Part shown: positions 52,201-60,200 of the stretch, piece by piece
Numbering within the stretch: the stretch's first letter is position 1
Layout: each line of letters starts with the position of its first letter
Origin: Paraburkholderia guartelaensis
Lineage (GTDB): Bacteria; Pseudomonadota; Gammaproteobacteria; Burkholderiales; Burkholderiaceae
Reading direction: 5' to 3'
DNA: 64,000 bases
Assembly (NCBI RefSeq): GCF_004353905.1
Contig: NZ_SMOD01000003.1
Coordinates: 1-64,000 of the forward strand
Position numbers and translations under genes: made by a program
The notes under the pieces: model-generated
What the model was told of the DNA's origin: nothing
The model's input: only the letters and a program-made list of their open reading frames with translations
The model's database searches: none

Positions 52201-52892
52201 TGCACAGAGCAGTCGCGCACGCCGAGTGCGATGGCATCGCCCTTGCCATCTCCGAAGACCTGCACTTCAAGGTGTCGCGCCCGCTCGATGTACTTTTCGA
52301 GGAAAACGCCGGAGTCGCTGAAATTGTTTTCACCGAGTCGCTTCACGGCATCGAAATGCGCACTGAGTTCGGCTGCATTCCAGCACACACGCATGCCGAT
52401 ACCGCCGCCGCCGGCCGTGCTCTTCAACATCACCGGATAGCCGATCACTTCTGCCGCTTCCAGCCCCGCCATCAGGTCACCGAGCAAGCCGGTGCCCCTG
52501 AGCATAGGCACGCCTTCCCGCTCCGCGATTTCGCGCGCCGTGTGCTTCAGACCAAAGGCACGCAGCTGCGCGGGCGTGGGTCCGATGAACGCAATCCCTG
52601 CCGCTTCGCAAGCCTCGCCGAAGGCTGCGTTCTCGGAGAGGAATCCGTACCCGGGATGAATGGCCTGCGCGCCCTCGCGGCGAGCGACCGCGAGGATTTG
52701 TTCCGTGTCGAGATAGGTCATTGCCGCGGGCCCGTCGCCCAGGCAGTGCGCGATGGGCGCCTCGCTCACATGACGGCTCGCTCTATCCGCCTCCGCAAAA
52801 ACGGAGACTCCGGTGACATCGAGTTCGCGCAGCGTTCTGAGAATCCGGCACGCGATAGCGCCACGATTGGCGATAAGAATCTTCTCGAACAT
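49293..52892 (-). CDS. Biotin-dependent guanidine (urea-type) carboxylase
   Basis: 1199 residues: biotin carboxylase (1 to about 450; ATP-grasp GGGGIGMR at 161-168, HPGYGFLSEN, EVNTRLQVEH), carboxyltransferase of the AHS2/AHS1 type (about 455-1085), and biotinyl domain with Lys1163 in ESMKME. Annotators call this urea carboxylase. Operon partners and the riboswitch indicate that guanidine is the true substrate, carboxylated to carboxyguanidine. At the point GAVDFTGDMPV the residue 703 is Asp; the yeast urea enzyme has, as I recall it, Asn there, and Asp is associated with guanidine preference. Starts at ATG 52892; GAAGGA-like site upstream. Confidence 0.95.
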   Translation of the reverse strand: MFEKILIANRGAIACRILRTLRELDVTGVSVFAEADRASRHVSEAPIAHCLGDGPAAMTYLDTEQILAVARREGAQAIHPGYGFLSENAAFGEACEAAGIAFIGPTPAQLRAFGLKHTAREIAEREGVPMLRGTGLLGDLMAGLEAAEVIGYPVMLKSTAGGGGIGMRVCWNAAELSAHFDAVKRLGENNFSDSGVFLEKYIERARHLEVQVFGDGKGDAIALGVRDCSVQRRNQKVLEETPAPCLPDGIAEALCAAAVKLAKAVDYRSAGTVEFVYDSAAEQFYFLEVNTRLQVEHGVTEQVWGVDLVRWMIELAAGTLEPLQELVANLTPRGHAIQARLYAEDPGRDFKPSPGLLTDVAFPQADGCALRIDTWIEAGCEVPPYFDPMLAKVITWSPTRDEARNALKDALQNTRIYGVETNRDYLRQILDDKPFASGEPWTRCLEGLKYEACTVEVVSGGTQTTVQDFPGRLGYWAVGIPPSGPMDDRAMRLGNRLLGNATDAAALEITMSGPTLRFNTDAVIAITGAEIPVLLDDVEQPLNTSLIVPAGSTLSLGTIRGAGARAYLCVRGGLDVGLYLGSRSTFTLGQFGGHGGRAIRAGDVLHLFALENSQAGKTLNDVPKLEDVRSIRVIYGPHGAPEYFSSRYIERFLDTDWEVHFNSSRTGVRLIGPKPEWAREDGGEAGLHPSNVHDNPYAVGAVDFTGDMPVILGPDGPSLGGFVCPVTIIEADLWHIGQLKAGDKIRFVPVEVDEARGAARQRARELESLEVESNAPTRRRSSLTSPIVLDMGSDGERLVARVSGDTHLLLEIGPAELDLVSRFRGHALMQSLEAMALPGVIDLTPGIRSLQIHYRPEQLALAPLLDVVREAWEQVLLKKDLRVPSRVVHIPLSWDDPACQLAIDKYMTTVRKDAPWCPSNLEFIRRINDLESIDAVKEIVFDASYLVMGLGDVYLGAPVATPLDPRHRLVTTKYNPARTWTAENSVGIGGAYLCVYGMEGPGGYQFVGRTLQMWNRYRKVADFAGQHYLLRFFDQIRFYEVSADELLRIRADFPLGRYPLRIEESELSLPDYQAFLESEADSIGKFRSRQQAAFQAERERWREAGTTEEAIEAPDAEDAQLAPLKDGQVAVDCEIAGSLWQVKVNTGDVVAAGDVLLIVESMKMEISVFASCAGTVGEIYVAPGSPVRAGQRVAVIERH

Positions 52893-53064
52893 GGAAGGAA
52901 ACTTGATTCAGAGGCGGGCCGTCCCGCCGTGGGAGATGCGAGCCGCGGTCGTCCACGGCCGTATTCGCGTCAGCGACCTGCCTGAGTCAGCACTTCGCTG
53001 GTGAGCGTGAAATGACGTCCCGCACGCACGAGCATGACGAACGAGATCCAGCTGCGGAGATGCT
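52893..53064 (-). other. Gap inside the operon before the carboxylase
   Basis: 172 bases between the second associated protein and the carboxylase, long for this operon. A short GC hairpin (GCGGG-CCGT-CCCGC, near 52914-52927) is the only structure seen. It might set the expression ratio, but it lacks a T-run. Confidence 0.3.
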
Positions 53065-53706
53065 TCAGTCCCATATCAGCAGCTCCGCTGGCGTCGGGTT
53101 GTAGGCGTTGCACGGATTGTTCAGCTGGGGGCAGTTGGAAATCAGCACGATGACGTCCATCTCGGCCCGCAGTTCGACGTACTTCCCCGGTGCGGAAATG
53201 CCGTCTTCGAAGGTGAGCCCCCCTTCCGCCGTGACGGGCACATTCATGAAGAAGTTGACGTTCGCGCCAATGTCCTGCTTCGAGAGGCGGCCGTCATGCG
53301 CGCAAGCGCGCAGGAAGTTGTCTCGGCAGCTGTGCATATAGCGCTTTCCCAGCGCATAGCGCACGGTATTGCTCTCCTGTGCGCAGGCGCCGCCGAGCGT
53401 ATCGTGGCGTCCACAGGTATCGGCAACGACGGTCAGCATCGGATTGCCGAGATTCGAGTACAACACCGAGCCGGCTGTCAGGTAGAGCCTCTTCTGCCGA
53501 CGCAGCGTGCGCTGTGGGTCAAAGCGCTCGCGCGGATCGGCGAGGCTGTAGAAGAGCGTATCGACCGCCTGGTTGCCTTCCAGATCGACGATGCGCAGTG
53601 TCTGGCCCGCCTTCACTTCGTGAAGCCAGGGCTCACCCGCGGCCACTGTCTCGCGGTAGACCGCGCTCTCGGGCTGTTTGTCGCTGACGACAAGCGTGCT
53701 CATCAT
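53065..53706 (-). CDS. Carboxyguanidine deiminase subunit (urea carboxylase-associated protein, DUF1989)
   Basis: 213 residues from ATG 53706 (GGAGG upstream). DUF1989 features: [42 protein letters not shown], a [20 protein letters not shown] segment with metal-ligand-like Cys/His, and [24 protein letters not shown] at the end. In 2020 such proteins were shown to form a heteromeric carboxyguanidine deiminase together with a second homologue, which is the neighbouring gene (14 bases away). Deimination of carboxyguanidine gives allophanate and ammonia. Confidence 0.9.
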   Translation of the reverse strand: MMSTLVVSDKQPESAVYRETVAAGEPWLHEVKAGQTLRIVDLEGNQAVDTLFYSLADPRERFDPQRTLRRQKRLYLTAGSVLYSNLGNPMLTVVADTCGRHDTLGGACAQESNTVRYALGKRYMHSCRDNFLRACAHDGRLSKQDIGANVNFFMNVPVTAEGGLTFEDGISAPGKYVELRAEMDVIVLISNCPQLNNPCNAYNPTPAELLIWD

Positions 53707-53720
53707 GAAGTGGCCTCCGC

Positions 53721-54425
53721 TCAAAGAAAGAATCGCTCTGTGTTGATAAAGCCGCGCACGTTTTCCTCGCATGCGGTACGGCACACTTCGGCCACGCCGG
53801 GCTGCGCCTCGCTCAATTCGAGCTTCACCGCTTTGGGCGCATATTCAGGGTTCGGGTCGAGCGGGTGCTGAATCGCGGTGAGCACGACAAGCGTGTTCAT
53901 CGGCGCATACAGTTCGACGTAGTCGCCGGCCTTCGAGTTTTTGCTCACGAAATTCAGCTCTCCACCGCTGGTGACATCAACGCGGCTGAAAAGATTGAGC
54001 GTCATCAGCAGGTCTGAGATCTCGAGGCCCCACTTGCCCATCTCGACGAGCAAGTTGTCGGTGCCATTCCGGTAGAACGCGTTGCGCAGTTCCTGATAGC
54101 GGCCAGCGCCATACCGCGCCGTGACCTCGTCGGCGTTCGAGACGCCACCGATGCTGTCGTGCCACCCGCACGTGTCGTCGACGATGGCAGCGAGAACACG
54201 CCCCATATCGGAGTACAGGCAGTGACCCGTCGTGAGCTTCGCGGTGTGCTGGCACTTCAGCGAATCCGGGAGGTTCAGGCGCTCGCTCTTCTCCGTTGCA
54301 TTGACCATCATGACGCTGACATTGGCGCCGCCGTGCAGGTCAGTCACGCGCAGCGATTGCCCGCGCTTCACGATGAGCGAGGTATGGCCGCCGCCCGGTA
54401 CGGTTTCTTCAAGCAATAACTTCAT
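53721..54425 (-). CDS. Carboxyguanidine deiminase subunit (urea carboxylase-associated protein, DUF1989)
   Basis: 234 residues from ATG 54425 (AAGGGA upstream). DUF1989 signatures: [62 protein letters not shown] and [20 protein letters not shown]. The C-G-W-H-D motif here and C-G-R-H-D in its partner are probably the metal-binding centres. It is the second component of the deiminase and lies 13 bases from the ABC ATPase gene. Confidence 0.9.
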   Translation of the reverse strand: MKLLLEETVPGGGHTSLIVKRGQSLRVTDLHGGANVSVMMVNATEKSERLNLPDSLKCQHTAKLTTGHCLYSDMGRVLAAIVDDTCGWHDSIGGVSNADEVTARYGAGRYQELRNAFYRNGTDNLLVEMGKWGLEISDLLMTLNLFSRVDVTSGGELNFVSKNSKAGDYVELYAPMNTLVVLTAIQHPLDPNPEYAPKAVKLELSEAQPGVAEVCRTACEENVRGFINTERFFL

Positions 54426-54438
54426 GTTCGAGTTCCCT

Positions 54439-55227
54439 TCATGAGACCACTTCCATGCTGGACGCGCCTTGCACCGCCGCGCGTGCCAGATGCACCGCGG
54501 ACACCGATTCGCGGCTGCGGTCGAGTGGAATGTTGTAGGTGATACGGGCTCCGTAGGCGCCCGGTGCCTGAGGGTCCACGCGTACCTTGTCGAAAACCAG
54601 TACACGGCTTCCCAACGTGAAGCCCTCTTTGAGGTCATGCGTAACCATGAAAATGGTGAGCTTCGCTTCGCGCCACAGGTCGGAGAGCAGCGCGTGCATG
54701 TCCTTGCGGATCCCGGGGTCGAGTGCGCCAAACGGCTCGTCGAGCAGCAGGACGCGCGGCTTCATCATCAAGGCCTGCGCAATGGCGAGGCGTTGTTGCA
54801 TACCACCGGAGAGTTGCTGCGGATACTTGTTCAAGGCCGCACCGAGTCCCACCCGCTCGAGCATGGCCGCTGCTTCGTCTCGCGCGGCGCGCCGTTGCGC
54901 TCCGAAGAGTCTGCCCGTGAGCTTCGCTTCCGGAAGCTCCAGTCCCAGCATTACGTTGCGCAATACGCTGAGGTGCTCGAACACCGAGTAGCGCTGAAAC
55001 ACCACGCCACGATGGGCGTCCGGTTCACCGGGCAGCGGTTGACCGTCAAGCAGGATCTCGCCGCGCGTCACTTGCTCCTGCCCCAGCAGCAGTCGCAGAA
55101 ACGTCGACTTTCCGCAGCCGGAAGCGCCGACCATCGAACAGAACTCGCCTTCCTGGATCGTCAGATTCAAACGCTCCAGGACCACCTGGCTGCCGTACTC
55201 TTTCCATACATTGCGGACTTCGATCAT
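54439..55227 (-). CDS. ABC transporter ATP-binding protein (guanidine uptake)
   Basis: 262 residues from ATG 55227, whose first bases overlap the permease stop (ATGA). Walker A GASGCGKST at 34-42, Q-loop at VFQRYSVFEHLSV, signature LSGGMQQR, Walker B VLLLDEPFGALDPG. It belongs to the NitT/TauT (nitrate/taurine) ATPase group. With the permease and binding protein it forms the importer of the operon. The extension to 55260 is ignored. Confidence 0.93.
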   Translation of the reverse strand: MIEVRNVWKEYGSQVVLERLNLTIQEGEFCSMVGASGCGKSTFLRLLLGQEQVTRGEILLDGQPLPGEPDAHRGVVFQRYSVFEHLSVLRNVMLGLELPEAKLTGRLFGAQRRAARDEAAAMLERVGLGAALNKYPQQLSGGMQQRLAIAQALMMKPRVLLLDEPFGALDPGIRKDMHALLSDLWREAKLTIFMVTHDLKEGFTLGSRVLVFDKVRVDPQAPGAYGARITYNIPLDRSRESVSAVHLARAAVQGASSMEVVS

Positions 55228-56039
55228 CGCCCACCTCCGCCGTACCAGGGGAAGGACCACTGCGTGATGCGGCGAAGCAGCTCATCGGTGAGCCACGCGA
55301 GCAGCGTGATCCAGGCGACGTACGGCAAAATCAGATCCATGGAGAGGTAGCGGCGCACGAGGAAGATGCGGTAGCCCAGGCCGTCCGTCGATGCGATCGC
55401 TTCGGCGGCGATGAGAAAGAGCCATGCAGCGCCGAGTGAGAGACGCATCGCCACCAGCAGGCGCGGCAGGAGTTGCGGCAAAACCAGACGCAGAATCACC
55501 GTCCAGCTCGTGGCCCCCAACGTCTGTGCCTTGACCCACAACTCGGCGGGAATATCGCGGGCGCGAGCATGCAGGTCCCGAATGATCATGGGTGTGATGC
55601 CGAAAACAATGAGCACGACTTTGGATAGCTCATCGAGCCCGAAGACGATGAAAAGGATCGGCAGCACCGCCAGCGGAGGCACCATCGAGACAACGGTGAT
55701 GAATGGCGAGAGCGTTGCGCTGACGAGCGGAAACGAGCCGGTCGCGATAGCGGCCACCAGTGCAATCACCGCGCTCACCACGAGACCGATACCCAGTCGT
55801 CGCAAGCTCGACAGGGTGTCGTCCCACAACAGATATTCACCCGTGCGCTTGTCTTCGGTGAATGCGACCGTCTTCACGGCATCGCTCATTTGCGCCGCGC
55901 TCGGAAGCAGCTTGTCATCGGGATTGAGCTTGAGCCGCTGCGCAGATCCAGTGAAATACACGGCAAAGAGCACGACGAACGGCAGCAGGAGCAGCATCAT
56001 GCTGCCGATCCGGCTCGGATGTCGATTGATGAGTCGCAT
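55224..56039 (-). CDS. ABC transporter permease (guanidine uptake)
   Basis: 271 residues with an N-terminal helix (SRIGSMMLLLLPFVVLFAVYF), a periplasmic loop, then a BPD_transp_1 core of about six helices including the EAA-type loop AELWVKAQTLGATSWTVILRLVLPQLLP that contacts the ATPase. Family: NitT/TauT-type permeases (SsuC/TauC-like). Second gene of the operon, followed by the ATPase with overlapping start and stop. Confidence 0.93.
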   Translation of the reverse strand: MRLINRHPSRIGSMMLLLLPFVVLFAVYFTGSAQRLKLNPDDKLLPSAAQMSDAVKTVAFTEDKRTGEYLLWDDTLSSLRRLGIGLVVSAVIALVAAIATGSFPLVSATLSPFITVVSMVPPLAVLPILFIVFGLDELSKVVLIVFGITPMIIRDLHARARDIPAELWVKAQTLGATSWTVILRLVLPQLLPRLLVAMRLSLGAAWLFLIAAEAIASTDGLGYRIFLVRRYLSMDLILPYVAWITLLAWLTDELLRRITQWSFPWYGGGGR

Positions 56040-56072
56040 GGTGACCGCCTGGTTGTTGCTTCGAAATCAGTC

Positions 56073-57143
56073 TCAGAGCTTGCCCGCGGCCGCCATCTCG
56101 ACGTAGCTCGGGTCGAAGCGCAGCTTGACGTTGTTCTTGTCGCCGACGATCACGTTCTTGTCGAACGCCATGCCCACGGAATCCGCACTCTTTGCATCCT
56201 GGCCGAGCAGACCGTGGTCAAAGGAGAACTTCGCGACGCGCGTCATGATCTTCGGCATGTCCGGGCTCGTGACGAATGCAACTGCCGCCTGAGGTGTGTA
56301 GAAGAGCGCAGTGGTCGACAGCTGCCCCTTGAAGTTCGCAAGGTCGGTACCGGAGGCCTTCGCCATCGACGTCAGCGCGCTGGTGCTCGCCGCCGAATTG
56401 CTGTGCATCAGCGCAACCATCTCGAACCATGCGCCCGTCAGTGCCTTGCCGAGTGCCGGGTTCTCTTGCAGCGTCTTCGTGTTGACGACCATCATGTCCA
56501 TGATTTCGCCGGGAATCTTGCTCGAATCGAAGACTTCGGTGACGTTCGGCTGCGCTTTCAGATCAGCGAGCATCGGATTCCATGTCACCGCGTTGTGAAC
56601 AGTCGGGGTTGCGAATGCGCCTGAGATATCGGCGTCGGATGTGTTCACAACCTTGAGATCGCGCTCGCTCATATGGGCGCTTTCCAAAGCGCGTGCGAGC
56701 AGGTAGTGGGAGACCGAGAACTGCACGAGGTTGACCTGCTGACCCTTCAGGTCGGCGATCTGCTTGCCCTTGCCCTTCATGAGCACGCCGTCGTTGCCGT
56801 TCGAGTAGTCGCTCACGATCAGGGCCGTCGAATCGACGCCGCCCGAGGCCGGGATGGTGAGCGCATCCATGTTGGTCATCGCGCAGCCGTCGAACTTGCC
56901 AGCTGTGTACTGATTGATGGATTCAACGTAGTCGTTCAACTGGACGACATCGATCTTGATGCCGTACTTTGTGGCCCACTTCGAGATGATGCCCTGAGTT
57001 TTTGCCTGCCCCCACGGCATCCAGCCGGCGTAGATGGTCCAGCAAACCTTGAAGTCGCTGCGGCCCGCGGCGAACGCGGCGGTTGAAGCGAAGGTGGCGA
57101 GGGAGACGGCGGCGATGCCAAGACAGCGAACGAGCTTGCGCAT
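56073..57143 (-). CDS. ABC transporter substrate-binding protein (guanidine uptake)
   Basis: 356 residues from ATG 57143 (GAGGT upstream). A clear signal peptide (LVRCLGIAAVSLATFASTAA, cleavage AFA-AG) precedes a NitT/TauT-type binding fold: VCWTIYAGWMPWGQAKTQGI, KFDGCAMTNMDALTIPASGG, and ESINQYTAGKFDG. Proteins of this group occur in front of carboxyguanidine-deiminase genes and in urea-carboxylase operons. First gene downstream of the riboswitch. Confidence 0.92.
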   Translation of the reverse strand: MRKLVRCLGIAAVSLATFASTAAFAAGRSDFKVCWTIYAGWMPWGQAKTQGIISKWATKYGIKIDVVQLNDYVESINQYTAGKFDGCAMTNMDALTIPASGGVDSTALIVSDYSNGNDGVLMKGKGKQIADLKGQQVNLVQFSVSHYLLARALESAHMSERDLKVVNTSDADISGAFATPTVHNAVTWNPMLADLKAQPNVTEVFDSSKIPGEIMDMMVVNTKTLQENPALGKALTGAWFEMVALMHSNSAASTSALTSMAKASGTDLANFKGQLSTTALFYTPQAAVAFVTSPDMPKIMTRVAKFSFDHGLLGQDAKSADSVGMAFDKNVIVGDKNNVKLRFDPSYVEMAAAGKL

Positions 57144-57195
57144 GAAGTTGACCTCGAAGGGGACGGTTAGCAACGGCAGGGAGCAGCGCAAACAT

Positions 57196-57302
57196 CGCGT
57201 TCTCTCCCGGGCTTTTATCCCGCCGTGTAACCTCGCCTGAGGTCGCCAGCTCTCGGACCAGCACCTGCGAGAAGCAGGCCGGAACCCTAGCTGTCCATTT
57301 CC
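57196..57302 (-). ncRNA. Guanidine-I (ykkC-yxkD) riboswitch
   Basis: On the minus strand the three conserved blocks of the guanidine-I class appear in order: GCTAGGGTTCCG (57280-57291), GGTCCGAGAGC (within 57249-57259), and ACACGGCGGGATAAAAGCCC plus GGGAGA (57203-57228). Spacing between them is that of the class, with a hairpin (GGCCTGC-TTCTC-GCAGG) between the first two. It precedes the binding-protein start by about 55 bases. Ligand binding (guanidinium) normally switches on guanidine carboxylase operons and efflux genes, which fits the genes behind it. Boundaries are approximate. Confidence 0.92.
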
Positions 57303-57349
57303 AGATTGTCTGAACCGGATACTGCGCCGGCTCCTTGCCCACTCGTTAA

Positions 57350-57365
57350 AGCGAGAAGCGTGCCA
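57350..57365 (-). promoter_or_regulatory. Candidate sigma-54 promoter of the guanidine operon
   Basis: Minus strand TGGCACGCTTCTCGCT fits the sigma-54 consensus TGGCACG-N4-TTGC with GG and GC ten bases apart and a single change (TCGC for TTGC). The expected start of transcription near 57340 places the riboswitch 40 bases into the leader. Sigma-54 control through NtrC would match a nitrogen-scavenging pathway. No clear NtrC-site pair was identified upstream. Confidence 0.6.
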
Positions 57366-57623
57366 ATGAAAAATGCAGGCATTTGGGGCGTGCGATGCAT
57401 TTACCCTGCCCTGCGCCGGTACCAACGTGCACCGGCATGCATCATGGCGCACCCGTTTCGGGCGCTGCGACGGTCGGATGCAAATGCGACGAGTCGACAT
57501 AGCTCCGCACAATCTCTAGCAGCGCTGCCTTCCTGCTGTGTCTCCGCCACGCCGCGGCCCTAACGTGCTTCGACGAGGGAACTGATCAGCGTGCCAGGTT
57601 TCTCGCGTGCCGCCTCGGGCACA
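57366..57623. other. Intergenic region upstream of the guanidine operon
   Basis: About 260 bases that should hold enhancer sites for the sigma-54 promoter. Several TGCACC/GGTGC-like words occur around 57430-57450, but no convincing pair could be assigned. No gene. Confidence 0.3.
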
Positions 57624-57890
57624 TCAACCTCCGCGATACATGGGATCGATGCTGTCGCCCGGGGCGCGCTTGCCGGACTGCGACCTCGCCGATGCGCTGC
57701 CGCTGACGCCGCGATGGTTTTTGTGAACCACGCTGCTGTACGGCGACGGCGTCGTTTGACCGCTTTGCGTTGATGGCGCTCCGCTGTCGGAGCGAGAGTC
57801 CGATGCAGGTAAGTAGACGCCTGCGAAAGCAGGTGCAGCCAGCGATGCTGAGCATGCGACCAAAAGGGCGACGAAAGTTTTCGCGTTCAC
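57624..57890 (-). CDS. Small exported protein behind an SDR stub
   Basis: 88 residues from GTG 57890 with GGAG upstream (TTCCC spacer). Signal peptide NAKTFVALLVACSASLAAPA then FAGVYLPASD and a Ser/Gly-rich, Arg-containing tail ending DPMYRGG. The frame is open further up into the SDR remnant (to ATG 58073), so a fused product starting in the SDR stub is possible. The strong internal signal peptide and ribosome site favour the short form. Function unknown, related in style to DUF4148 proteins. Confidence 0.55.
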   Translation of the reverse strand: MNAKTFVALLVACSASLAAPAFAGVYLPASDSRSDSGAPSTQSGQTTPSPYSSVVHKNHRGVSGSASARSQSGKRAPGDSIDPMYRGG

Positions 57891-57949
57891 GGGAACTCCA
57901 ATGATTGAGTTGCGGACGTCGCGCGAGCAAGCCCCACCGGAAATGGCAG

Positions 57950-58073
57950 TCGTGCCCCTGATGTAGGTGATCGCCACGCTGACGCCGTTGGCGGCCAGGC
58001 GCCTGGCGATGGCCGCGCCAATGCCGCGCGAACCGCCGGTGACGAGGGCGGTCTTGTTGGTCAGATTTGCCAT
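57950..58073 (-). pseudogene. N-terminal stub of an SDR-family gene
   Basis: From ATG 58073 (AGGGGAATGTCCC upstream) the frame reads MANLTNKTALVTGGSRGIGA, AIARRLAANGVSVAITYIRG, the first 40 residues of a classical SDR including the full cofactor loop. After that the sequence breaks into unrelated text that continues into the exported protein in the same frame. The rest of the 240-residue enzyme was deleted, bringing the small exported gene under the SDR start. Confidence 0.7.
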
Positions 58074-58140
58074 GGGACATTCCCCTAAAGAATATGGCCG
58101 CCGTGGCTCTATGCACGTGTGCGTCCATGCCCTGAGACCT

Positions 58141-58373
58141 CGTATATAGCGGGCCTCTAACGGAGAACAGTCGGATTGGACGATCTATTCCGGATTGGCC
58201 GCGATCAGGACGATGGTTACTCTCCCTGTCTTTCTGGCACCGTATTGTGTTGAAGATAGTCGCGTCTTTTTCGGGAATTCCATAAATGCTTCAGCGTCTC
58301 ACGCTACGATCCGTAAAAAATGGATGGATCATTTGGATTCCTGATTGGAGGTTTCATCTCGAAGCCGCATCTC
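58141..58373. other. Intergenic gap, nothing recognised
   Basis: About 230 bases upstream of the SDR stub and behind the transglycosylase; AT-rich around 58250-58330. No gene or clear terminator. Confidence 0.3.
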
Positions 58374-59888
58374 TCAACTCTTTGGCTGTGTCGTTTCCAA
58401 CGCCTTCTTGCGCGCCGCCTGGGCCTCGACGATCAACTTGTACGCAGCGTAATACTTGTAGATGTTGCGCACATAGGTCGTTGTTTCGGCGCCGATCTTC
58501 TCCGCTACGACGACTTCTACGTTGTTGAACCATTTGTCCGGATTCAGCCCACGCGAGGCCGCCTCCTTTCGCATCTTCGCAATGTTTTCCGGACCTGCGT
58601 TATAGCTCGCGAACGCGAAGAGTGAACGGTCGGTCGCTTCGAAATGCGCATCGGAGAAGTATTTGCTGATTAGCTGGTCCATGTATTTCGCACCCGCGTG
58701 GATGTTCGATTCCGCAGTGGAAATATTGCCCACGTCCATCTCCTTGCCGGTCGCGGGCAGGAGCTGCATGATGCCGATCGCACCAGTGTGACTGCGTGCG
58801 TTCTGGTTGAGCTGTGACTCCTGGAAGCCTTGCGCCACAAGCATCAGCGGATCGAAGCCATACTGACTGCCGAATTTCTGAAACAGCGCAAGCGTCTGCT
58901 CGAAACGCTTGCGTTCCATGCTGCCGGAGTTGTTGGCGATCTGCTTGATTTGCTTCATGTACTGCGCCAGCCGGTAGTCAGCCACACCTTGGCGCTTCAC
59001 GAAGTCGACGTAGAATTCGTTGAGCACGGCTTGAAGCTCCGGGCTGTTCTTCCGGATCGCCCAGCCGATGTAGCCACCGCTGTTGATCGCCAGGTTATCG
59101 TGGACCTGGATTCGCGGCAGCACCTGTGCCCAAAGATGGGCCATCCAGTCGTCGACGATCACGACGCCGATCAATCCGGCGTTGACCATCTCCATCTTGT
59201 CTTCATCCTCGAGAGCATCCGGCAGGAGCCTGATGCGAATGGGCGGCTTACCCGCCTTGACGAATCGCGCGTTCAACGCCTGGAGGCTTTCGTAGTAACT
59301 CGTCGACGCACGCGTATAGACCTCCTTGCCCGCAAGGTCGTCGATCGTTGCCAGAGGTGGCGCACTGGGCCCTGTCACGACCAGTTCGCGCACCGGCTTT
59401 CTGTCGCGCGGCGCAATGAAATCGACGATCTTCAGCCGCTCGTCGGTTGCGGTGATGTTTCCGGCAGAGATATCGCCCAGACCGGCGAGCAGGTTCGGGA
59501 GCAGCTTGTCACGCGTGGTGGGGATTAGCGCGATCGTCAGCGGCCGGTTACCTAGCTGGCTCGCGTACTTCGCGTTGATGTAACGCTCGAAGTCGCGCGC
59601 CAGCTCCGCCGACAACCCGCGCTCCTGGCCGTTGTCGACGAAGTAAAGCGTGCGGCTGTACGGGACCAGAAAACGGATGATGCGCCGGTCGAGCATCGCG
59701 TTGAAGTCGCCCGTCCACGGCCTGACCTTGAGACTCAGTTGCGCCTGCGACTGTGCAGCCGGCGATCCGGGCAAATTCTGCGAGACGGGCGGCGCTGTTG
59801 CGGCAGGAGAGGCGGCTTGCAGGGCGGCAATGCTACCGGCCAAACACCCAGCCAGAAGACAGCGAATCAAATGGCGACAGATAGCCAT
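58374..59888 (-). CDS. mltF: MltF-type membrane-bound lytic transglycosylase
   Basis: 504 residues from ATG 59888 (GAGGAGG upstream; earlier ATG 59915 is less likely). Signal peptide, then an SBP-bac-3 type binding domain (about 65-310; IIRFLVPYSRTLYFVDNGQE, ERLKIVDFIAPRDRKPV), then an SLT catalytic domain with Glu357 in QGFQESQLNQNARS and GAIGIMQLLPATGKEM, NIHAGAKYMDQL, FASYNAGPENI. This is the MltF order. It cleaves peptidoglycan with 1,6-anhydro product formation at the envelope. Cys15 after the helix could serve as a lipidation site (LLAGC). Confidence 0.9.
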   Translation of the reverse strand: MAICRHLIRCLLAGCLAGSIAALQAASPAATAPPVSQNLPGSPAAQSQAQLSLKVRPWTGDFNAMLDRRIIRFLVPYSRTLYFVDNGQERGLSAELARDFERYINAKYASQLGNRPLTIALIPTTRDKLLPNLLAGLGDISAGNITATDERLKIVDFIAPRDRKPVRELVVTGPSAPPLATIDDLAGKEVYTRASTSYYESLQALNARFVKAGKPPIRIRLLPDALEDEDKMEMVNAGLIGVVIVDDWMAHLWAQVLPRIQVHDNLAINSGGYIGWAIRKNSPELQAVLNEFYVDFVKRQGVADYRLAQYMKQIKQIANNSGSMERKRFEQTLALFQKFGSQYGFDPLMLVAQGFQESQLNQNARSHTGAIGIMQLLPATGKEMDVGNISTAESNIHAGAKYMDQLISKYFSDAHFEATDRSLFAFASYNAGPENIAKMRKEAASRGLNPDKWFNNVEVVVAEKIGAETTTYVRNIYKYYAAYKLIVEAQAARKKALETTQPKS

Positions 59889-60098
59889 AGCAATGGCCTC
59901 CTCTGCGACGCACAACCATGCGCCCGCCGTCTAAGGCGAGAACGCTTGTTGTTTATGCCAAGGATAGTTTATGAGCAAGCTCTGAGGTGCCGGTAAATCC
60001 TCGCCCTGGCGCCCCTCGATTGCACGACGATCGAAAAGTGAATTAGCCGAGCTCTTCCTGACCACCCTCAGCCAATCCCGAACCTCCCCAAAACAATC

Positions 60099-60131
60099 AA
60101 AAAGCCCCTCTCCATTCCGGAGAGGGGCTTT
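60099..60131 (-). terminator. Rho-independent terminator of the DUF4148 gene
   Basis: AAAGCCCCTCTCC (60101-60113) pairs perfectly with GGAGAGGGGCTTT (60119-60131) across a five-base loop. On the minus strand the stem is followed by TTTTT, so it ends transcription coming from the DUF4148 gene at 60201-60509. Confidence 0.9.
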
Positions 60132-60200
60132 CAAGTAGCGTGTGATGCGTTAGTGCGACGTGCTTCGAGACCACACAAGCCAGTCCGTCAACGCGATGTC

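Noticed and set aside
50610..52985. Two long plus-strand frames over the carboxylase
   Set aside because: Antisense shadows of the 1199-residue carboxylase, without start signals or recognised motifs.
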